Source of the DNA: Lewinellaceae bacterium
Lineage (GTDB): Bacteria; Bacteroidota; Bacteroidia; Chitinophagales; Saprospiraceae
Assembly: GCA_020636435.1 (NCBI GenBank)
Contig: JACJXX010000002.1
Coordinates: forward strand, 62,001-126,000
Length of the DNA stretch: 64,000 nt
Direction of reading: 5' to 3'
Below, in pieces: positions 51,808 through 57,080 of this stretch (position 1 is the stretch's first letter; every line of letters begins with the position of its first letter). Both the position numbers and the translations under genes were made by a program. The notes beneath the pieces were generated by a model that was not told where the DNA came from, ran no database searches, and saw nothing but the letters and a program-made list of their open reading frames with translations.

Positions 51808-53139
51808 CTACGGCTGAGTAGGCTTCGGCAGGTAATAAAGGATCACGCTATTGTCCTCCACCAAATACTTTTTGGCCGCATTTTGAATGTCTTCCCGGGT
51901 GACGGCCATGTAGCGGCCGATCTCTTCGTTGATCAGGTTGGCGTCGCCGTGCAGGACTTCATAAGTAGCCAGGTTGTTGGCGATGCCAAAAACAGTAGCG
52001 TTTTGGTTCACGAATTCACTTTCCACCTGGTTGCGCAGCTTCTGAAACTCTTCTTCCGTCACGCCTTCTTTTTGCACTTTTTCCACTTCGGCGTTCATCG
52101 CTTTCTCCACCGCCTGGGCGTCCACGCCCGCGTTGCCAATTGCAAAGGCCAGCGCCATGCTGGGGCCTTCCCGTTCGAATACGACATTGCCCGTTTGAAC
52201 CGCCAGTTGCTGTTCATCCACCAATGCCTTCTTCAGGCGGGAGCTTTCGCCCTCCGACAGCAGCTTAGCCAGCATGCTCATGGCGTAGAAGTCTTTTTCT
52301 CCGATAGCAGGCGTGCGGTAGGCCTTGAACAGGCCCGGCAGCTGCACCTCGTCGAAGATGGTGTCGCGCACCTGTTTGCCCAGCGGCGGCTCTTTGACAT
52401 TCGGGCGGTAGATGTCTCCTTCGCGCTTGGGGATGCCGCTAAAATACTTGCTCACCCATTCCCTGGCCTGTTTGGCTTCAAAATCGCCGGCGATGACCAG
52501 CACAGCGTTGTTGGGCACGTAGAACTGCTTGTAGAAGTTGACGTAATCTTCTTCAGAAGCCGCATTGAGGTGGTCCATCGAACCGATCGGCGTCCACATA
52601 TACGGATACTTCTGATACAAGCGCTTAGAGATTTCCTTCAGGAAAGAGCCGTAAGGTTGGTTGTCATAACGCGAACGCATCTCTTCTTTGACGACCTCCC
52701 GCTGGGTTTCCACCCCTTCCTGTTCGACCTTGGCGTGCAGCATGCGCTCCGACTCCAGCCACAGCCCCAGCTCCAGCTGGTTGGTGGGCAGGATTTCAAA
52801 GTAGCAGGTGTTGTCCGTGCTGGTATAGGCATTGAGGGTGCCGCCGGCATCCTGAATGTATTTGGAGAATTCCCCCCGGCCGATATTCTCAGAGCCTTCA
52901 AAGAGCAGGTGCTCAAAGAAATGGGCAAAGCCGGTGCGGCTGGGGTCTTCATTTTTCGACCCTACATGAAACATCACCGCAATGGCTACAATGGGGGTGC
53001 TCTCATCCTGATGCAGGATCACGGTCAGCCCGTTGTCCAGGGCATACTTCTCAAAATCAATTTTGTTGCCCTGCGCCGTGGCCATAACGGCGCCCAAAAG
53101 CAGGCAGGCCGCAAGGGAAAATAAGAACGGTCTTTTCAT
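51808..53139 (-). CDS. M16 family zinc metallopeptidase, catalytic subunit
   Basis: A 443-residue periplasmic M16B peptidase, signal peptide MKRPFLFSLAACLLLGAVMATAQ. The inverted zinc motif is intact: GFAHFFEHLLFEG (His73, Glu76, His77), with the distant Glu in REVVKEEMRSRYD. N- and C-terminal halves follow the family layout (GNVVFEREGPSMALAFAIGN in the C-half). It should degrade peptides inside a clamshell together with the non-catalytic partner encoded just downstream. Confidence 0.95.
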   Translation of the reverse strand: MKRPFLFSLAACLLLGAVMATAQGNKIDFEKYALDNGLTVILHQDESTPIVAIAVMFHVGSKNEDPSRTGFAHFFEHLLFEGSENIGRGEFSKYIQDAGGTLNAYTSTDNTCYFEILPTNQLELGLWLESERMLHAKVEQEGVETQREVVKEEMRSRYDNQPYGSFLKEISKRLYQKYPYMWTPIGSMDHLNAASEEDYVNFYKQFYVPNNAVLVIAGDFEAKQAREWVSKYFSGIPKREGDIYRPNVKEPPLGKQVRDTIFDEVQLPGLFKAYRTPAIGEKDFYAMSMLAKLLSEGESSRLKKALVDEQQLAVQTGNVVFEREGPSMALAFAIGNAGVDAQAVEKAMNAEVEKVQKEGVTEEEFQKLRNQVESEFVNQNATVFGIANNLATYEVLHGDANLINEEIGRYMAVTREDIQNAAKKYLVEDNSVILYYLPKPTQP

Positions 53140-53303
53140 TGGTCATTATTTTGGTACGGGAATAGTTTTATTCGCGCTGCGAAAATGAAAAAATATTTTG
53201 CGATAAAAAACCGGAATATACGGAATTGTGCAAGTTACTGGACAAAAAGGGGGTATTGGGGGATGAAGTGGTTGAATGGTTGATAGGGTTGCACATAAGG
53301 GGG

Positions 53304-53424
53304 CCATCCAACCATCCAGCCATTTCACCCTAAGCTTGTCGAAAGGCAACCATCCAACCATCCAGCCATTTCACCCTGAGCTTGTCGAAGGGCAACCATC
53401 CAGCCATCCAGCCATCCAACAATA
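53304..53424. repeat. Octamers CCATCCAR with two copies of a CACCCTGAGCTTGTCGAAGG motif
   Basis: Runs of CCATCCAA/CCATCCAG in 8-bp phase alternate with two copies, 46 bp apart (53325-53346 and 53371-53392), of a motif reading CACCCTGAGCTTGTCGAAGG, one with two changes. That motif is known to me as a widespread short repeat in unrelated bacterial genomes. A facing GGTTGAATGGTTG segment (about 53270) may pair with the array. The rest of 53140-53601 holds a small hairpin and no gene. Confidence 0.85.
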
Positions 53425-53428
53425 CCAA

Positions 53429-53462
53429 CAACGCCACCCCGCTTGGAAGCAGAGTGGCGTTG
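53429..53462. terminator. Hairpin CAACGCCAC/GTGGCGTTG
   Basis: A 9-bp perfect stem with a 16-base loop, followed on the plus strand by GTTTTG. No plus-strand gene ends here; on the minus strand it lies 140 bp past the YkuK-like gene. Direction uncertain. Confidence 0.5.
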
Positions 53463-53601
53463 GTTTTGCGGCCCCCATCCGGCATGGCCAGCCGACGGGC
53501 AGCAGATTATAGCAATGCAGCCCGGTTGAGGCCCATTTTAAATTTCGCATTTTCTCTGTCCGCCGTAGCTTTATGCGAAGGCGGATGCGGTTTGGCCTTG
53601 C

Positions 53602-54072
53602 CTACACCACCTTATCCGCGCAGGAAGAGCTGGCAAAGGCATCGGGTTTGGCCTTGAAGACAAAACCCATGCCCAGGATATAGCCCATGGCTTCCTTGAG
53701 CGCGGTGTTCGACTGGAAGTGCGGATCGGTGTTGATGTCCGCGTGGACTTCCAGCGCCACGTCGTGCTTGTCCAGCAAGTCGCAAAGGGCATAAGCCACT
53801 TCCACCGACTTGGCCACTTCGGTGATCATCCTTTCCCGCAGCCCCATTTTAGTGGTTTCCCGTGAGTTGGAGATGAACATAAAGCCGCCTTTTTTCTCCC
53901 GCAGGAAAACGATAACGGTAGCAAATTCCACTATCCCGCTGCGCACCTGGGAGTCGGAGCCGATGCAAACTTTCAGGCGGTGGCCACTCTTCCGTTCCCG
54001 GAGAATGGCCTGCTCTACTGCGTCTTTGATCGGCAATTCGATTTTTTGGCCGTTAAGCCTTCGCCAATTCAT
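53602..54072 (-). CDS. YkuK-like predicted RNase H-fold protein (DUF458)
   Basis: A 156-residue protein of the DUF458/YkuK family. It has VCIGSDSQVRSGIVEFATVI with the conserved GSDSQ motif, EVAYALCDLLDKHDVALEVH, HADINTDPHFQSNTALKEAM and GYILGMGFVFKAKPDAFASS, the last with the typical KPDAFAS ending. The fold is considered RNase H-like, with Asp of GSDSQ and of HADIN as candidate metal ligands. Substrate unknown; in Bacillus the protein affects cell growth only subtly as far as I recall. It appears monocistronic. Confidence 0.9.
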   Translation of the reverse strand: MNWRRLNGQKIELPIKDAVEQAILRERKSGHRLKVCIGSDSQVRSGIVEFATVIVFLREKKGGFMFISNSRETTKMGLRERMITEVAKSVEVAYALCDLLDKHDVALEVHADINTDPHFQSNTALKEAMGYILGMGFVFKAKPDAFASSSCADKVV

Positions 54073-54366
54073 CGCTTATTAGATTTTTGCTAAATTTAAA
54101 AAAAACTCAAAGCATATTTATGATGGATTGATAAAATTAACTCAAAATTTAAGTTCGATTAATATTTTGGTAAACAGCGATGCTGCTGAGTATGGTTCCC
54201 GGGGCGGAATCTTTTTCACCTCCCCGCCCGTGCTCCCAGTCGGCGGCCTGGCCTTTTACAGCTTGGTTTCCAAAGTGTTAGGAAAGGCGTTAGCTGTTGA
54301 AAAAAATTCGGGTTTGGTTCAGTAGTTTTTACCCGGACGAGCGATAGAGAAGTCGGGCAGTGGTTC

Positions 54367-54632
54367 GATGGTTCGATGGTTTGATGGTTTGATGGTTTGA
54401 TGGTTTTTGGACTTTGGACGTTCTAGGGAATACCCCCGGAGAACATCGGTTAAGTGGGAAATCGGAAGTGGGAAATCGGACACGAGCGAAGCGACTGACG
54501 GAGTAAAACGCGCACCTGACGCTTATTCCAGGGCCTATTCCGACTTCGCATTTCCGACTTCCGACTTCAACTTTGGATCGTCCAAAGTCCAAGATGGTTC
54601 GATGGTTCGATGGTTAGATGGCTGGATGGGGA
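54367..54632. mobile_element. MITE-like element, copy 2 (54407-54592), inserted in phase inside a GATGGTTY octamer array
   Basis: The element is 186 bp with perfect 14-bp terminal repeats (TTGGACTTTGGACG and its complement). Its interior shares with copy 1 the CGGACACGAGCGAAGCGACT core, CCTGACGCT and the TTCCGACTTCGCA block. Left of it are five octamers (GATGGTTC once, GATGGTTT four times, 54367-54406), right of it GATGGTTC, GATGGTTC, GATGGTTA, GATGGCTG and a decayed unit (54593-54632). The junctions fall exactly between units, so the flanking 8 bp (GATGGTTT and GATGGTTC) match at 7 of 8 positions, as a target duplication would. The remaining 54073-54366 shows no gene. Confidence 0.85.
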
Positions 54633-54633
54633 T

Positions 54634-54706
54634 ATATCGTTACAAAAATAACGATTATTTTTATAACGATTATAAAAGTAACGATCTATAAAAGGGATTA
54701 TCTTTG
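54634..54706 (+). promoter_or_regulatory. Agmatinase promoter region with three 15-bp-spaced TAACGAT repeats
   Basis: ATAACGATTAT at 54648-54658 and 54663-54673 and the degenerate GTAACGATCTA at 54678-54688 are spaced 15 bp start to start, with a reverse copy ATATCGTTA at 54634-54642. TATCTTTG (54699-54706), an exact TAnnTTTG box, ends only 11 bp before the ATG at 54718, so a transcript starting about 7 bp beyond it would have a leader of only a few bases. The repeats look like operator sites for an unknown regulator. Confidence 0.6.
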
Positions 54707-54717
54707 CCTACAAAAAC

Positions 54718-55536
54718 ATGCCCACTTTCCAGGAAAAGCTCCATCTGCTCCACTCCGGCGCCATCGCCATCGCCGGCATCCCCTTCGACGAAAACTCCTC
54801 CTACCTGCGCGGGGCGGCAGAAGCCCCGGCTAAGATATGGGAAGCCTTCTACTCCGATTCGGCCAACACCTTTGCCGAAGACGGGACGGACATCAAAGGC
54901 CATCCGGCGTTGATCGACATGGGCACCCTGCCTTTTCAGGACTACCAGGACATCAGCGCGCCCATAGAACAGATACTGGCTGCCGGCGCGCGCCTGCTGT
55001 CCCTGGGCGGCGACCATTCCATCGCCTACCCCATCATCCGGGCGCATGCGCCGTTTCACCCCAGGCTCACCATCCTGCAGCTCGACGCGCACGGCGACCT
55101 CTACGACGAGTTTGAGGGCAACCGCTACTCGCATGGCTGCCCCTTCGCCCGCATCATGGAGGAAGGGCTGGCCAGCCGCCTGGTGCAGGTGGGCATCCGC
55201 ACCCTGACTACCCACCAGCGGCAACAGGCGGAGCGCTTCGGCGTGGAAATCCACGAAATGCGGCACGGCCTGCCGGCAAAACTGGAACTGGACGGCCCCC
55301 TCTACCTCAGCCTGGACATGGACGTGCTGGACCCCGCCTTCGCTCCCGGCATCTCCCACTACGAGCCCGGCGGCCTTTCCGTAAGGGAAGCCCTGAACAT
55401 TATCCAGGCTATCGATGTACCTATTATTGGAGCCGATATTGTAGAATTGAACCCCCGGCGGGACATCAACGATATGACCGCCATGGCTGCCGCTAAATTT
55501 TTCCGGGAGATACTGGCGGGGATGGTGAATGGTTGA
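54718..55536 (+). CDS. Agmatinase/arginase family (ureohydrolase)
   Basis: A 272-residue ureohydrolase. The di-manganese site is complete: LSLGGDHSIAYP, LQLDAHGDLYDEF (DAHxD), and YLSLDMDVLDPAFAPG (DxDxxDP), followed by ADIVELNPRRD with the usual E-x-N-P. Such enzymes release urea from agmatine, arginine or guanidino-acids. Length and the SYLRGAAEAPAKIWEAFYSD N-terminus are closer to agmatinases than to arginases, but I would not assign the substrate. It seems monocistronic, with its own promoter and a very short predicted leader. Confidence 0.93.
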   Translation: MPTFQEKLHLLHSGAIAIAGIPFDENSSYLRGAAEAPAKIWEAFYSDSANTFAEDGTDIKGHPALIDMGTLPFQDYQDISAPIEQILAAGARLLSLGGDHSIAYPIIRAHAPFHPRLTILQLDAHGDLYDEFEGNRYSHGCPFARIMEEGLASRLVQVGIRTLTTHQRQQAERFGVEIHEMRHGLPAKLELDGPLYLSLDMDVLDPAFAPGISHYEPGGLSVREALNIIQAIDVPIIGADIVELNPRRDINDMTAMAAAKFFREILAGMVNG

Positions 55537-55591
55537 TTGGCTTTAGCTGTGCTTTGTGTGGTTGATTGGGTTGATTGAGACGCAAAATCAA

Positions 55592-55942
55592 TTAAGTAGC
55601 CGGACGTCTATAAACCGGAATGTTCGCGAGCGCCTGCATGACGCGATGCGGAAAAACCAGCCAGTTTCTGACTGGCGCAAATCAACATATTCGGTAGTTC
55701 ACGCCCGTACGGGCCAATTATTCCGCATCGAGACTTCAGTTTCTCGCGGTACCTATTCAGTATAAGGCTATGGATGCTCCTGGTGCGAAATTTTGTAGGC
55801 TTTTTCTGTCGGAACCCCTTCTCATTCCCCTTGGAAGGGGAAGGTTGGCTTACAAAATTTCGCACCAGGAGTCAAATCATCATGACGCTGACTAGTTACT
55901 TCTCGCGAACGAAATGCAATTTTATGGTGTCCGGCTACCTAA
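55592..55942. other. 350-bp multi-hairpin non-coding region with imperfect terminal repeats
   Basis: Outer arms of about 40 bp are imperfectly complementary (TTAAGTAGCCGGAC...TTCGCGAG at 55592-55630 against CTCGCGAA...GTCCGGCTACCTAA at 55902-55942). Inside are: a perfect 10-bp stem CGATGCGGAA (55644-55653 with 55721-55730) enclosing GCCAGT/ACTGGC and the palindrome CCCGTACGGG; a perfect 21-bp stem (55777-55797 with 55851-55871); and CCCCTT/AAGGGG hairpins in its loop. No coding frame is convincing. It could be a composite foldback element or a structured RNA. Confidence 0.7.
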
Positions 55943-55956
55943 CCTAATCAACCAGC

Positions 55957-56391
55957 ATGAACCCAAACCTCTTCATTTACGGCACGCTGTTGCTGCCGCT
56001 TTCTACTCAGATTGGCCGCTACCTTCAGGACAACGGCGAACTGCTGGGCGACGCGCTGGCGCCCGGCCGCCTCTACGACTTAGGCCAATATCCCGCCTTG
56101 TGGTACGACGCGGGCAGCGCCAAACGCATCTACGGGCAGGTTTTTCGGCTCAGCGACCCGGATGAGGTATTCAAAAAGCTGGACCCGTACGAGGGCATCG
56201 ACCCTACGCACCCTTCCCGCAATGAATACCGCCGGGAAGAGGTGCTCGTGAGCCTGAACCGGCAGCCCGTTTCTTGCTGGAGTTATATACTCAACCACCC
56301 GCCAGATGGCCTGGCCGAAATCTTCTGCGGCAACTACCTGGATTACGTTGAGGGCAACGAGGGGCATCAGGGCTTTTTGGGGGGAGTGTAG
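55957..56391 (+). CDS. Gamma-glutamylcyclotransferase-like (AIG2/GGCT) protein
   Basis: A 144-residue GGCT-fold protein. The substrate loop LFIYGTLLLPLS (YGTL), the conserved FRLSDPDEVFKKLDPYEGID with the catalytic-type Glu (YEG), and EYRREEVLVSLN match bacterial family members, which are about 110-150 residues long. The enzymes cyclise gamma-glutamyl compounds to 5-oxoproline; many bacterial members are uncharacterised. It begins just after the multi-hairpin region and appears alone. Confidence 0.9.
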   Translation: MNPNLFIYGTLLLPLSTQIGRYLQDNGELLGDALAPGRLYDLGQYPALWYDAGSAKRIYGQVFRLSDPDEVFKKLDPYEGIDPTHPSRNEYRREEVLVSLNRQPVSCWSYILNHPPDGLAEIFCGNYLDYVEGNEGHQGFLGGV

Positions 56392-56407
56392 GGGCGGGAA
56401 AGAATCT

Positions 56408-56460
56408 GTTGTTTGTTGTTCGTTGGCTCCTGAAGGGTTGCCTAACGAACAACAAACAAC
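56408..56460. other. 17-bp perfect inverted repeat with 19-base loop
   Basis: GTTGTTTGTTGTTCGTT (56408-56424) and its complement (56444-56460), loop of 19. It sits 17 bp past the GGCT-like stop and can end its transcript. Same 17-19-17 geometry as at 24951 and 32575. Confidence 0.8.
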
Positions 56461-56488
56461 CGTGAACCATCAACAAAAAACCTAATCC

Positions 56489-56686
56489 ATGACTCAACGC
56501 ATCGCACTCGTTACCGGCGCCAACCGGAGCATTGACCTGGAAACTTGCCGGCAACTATTGAAGGCCGGCTACCGGGTAATCCTGACTAGCCGGGATAAAA
56601 GGAAGGTGCAGGAAGCCACCCGCCAACTAGGGGGCGACAGTCCGACGGGAGGCTTTTTTCGGGATGGGGAGAGGGTGGCGTGGTAG
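56489..56686 (+). pseudogene. N-terminal remnant of a short-chain dehydrogenase (SDR)
   Basis: A 65-residue frame covers only the first beta-alpha-beta unit of an SDR: QRIALVTGANRSIDLETCRQLLKAGYRVILTSRD. The cofactor motif TGxxxGxG, normally TGANRGIGLE, reads TGANRSIDLE, so two of three glycines are lost. Nothing downstream restores the YxxxK half of the enzyme before the stop at 56686. It is best read as a decayed gene, the rest having been deleted. Confidence 0.85.
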
Positions 56687-57080
56687 GGCATAAACATCTA
56701 ATCCAGCAAAATTAAAAGCTGAAATTAATGAAAAAATATAATCGTATTTATTAAATTTGTACAGAAGCCTGTAGTTTAACTACCCTATGGCCTTTAAAAT
56801 AGGTATCTTCATAATGCTTGGATATTTGCTGGGGCGTGTAAATGAGTAAACGCGTGAATGTGTAAAAGAACGAGGGCTCCCAGCCATTTACACTTTTATA
56901 CGAATAGCCCCGAAATGTTCAATAGTATGGGTATCCTTAACCAATTTTTTTAATCCCTCTGAATTATCCTATAGCATCTGCTTTTCCCATGTTGACCATC
57001 AATCTGGCGGCTTGGCCCCATTCAACATCGGCTCCGGGTACTACCGTTTAATGCCTTCACCGGCCCAATTCATACTGTGC
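56687..57080. other. Upstream region of the signalling operon
   Basis: About 390 bp. An exact TAAATTTG box at 56752-56759 is a possible plus-strand promoter. GTGTAAATG (56836-56844) pairs perfectly with CATTTACAC (56885-56893), another hairpin of the GTGTAAA family. The frame can be extended to 57012, but the added residues look random. Confidence 0.5.

Noticed and set aside
55556..55865. Small frames on both strands in the multi-hairpin region
   Set aside because: They read through perfect inverted repeats and are unlike any family; structured non-coding DNA explains them better.
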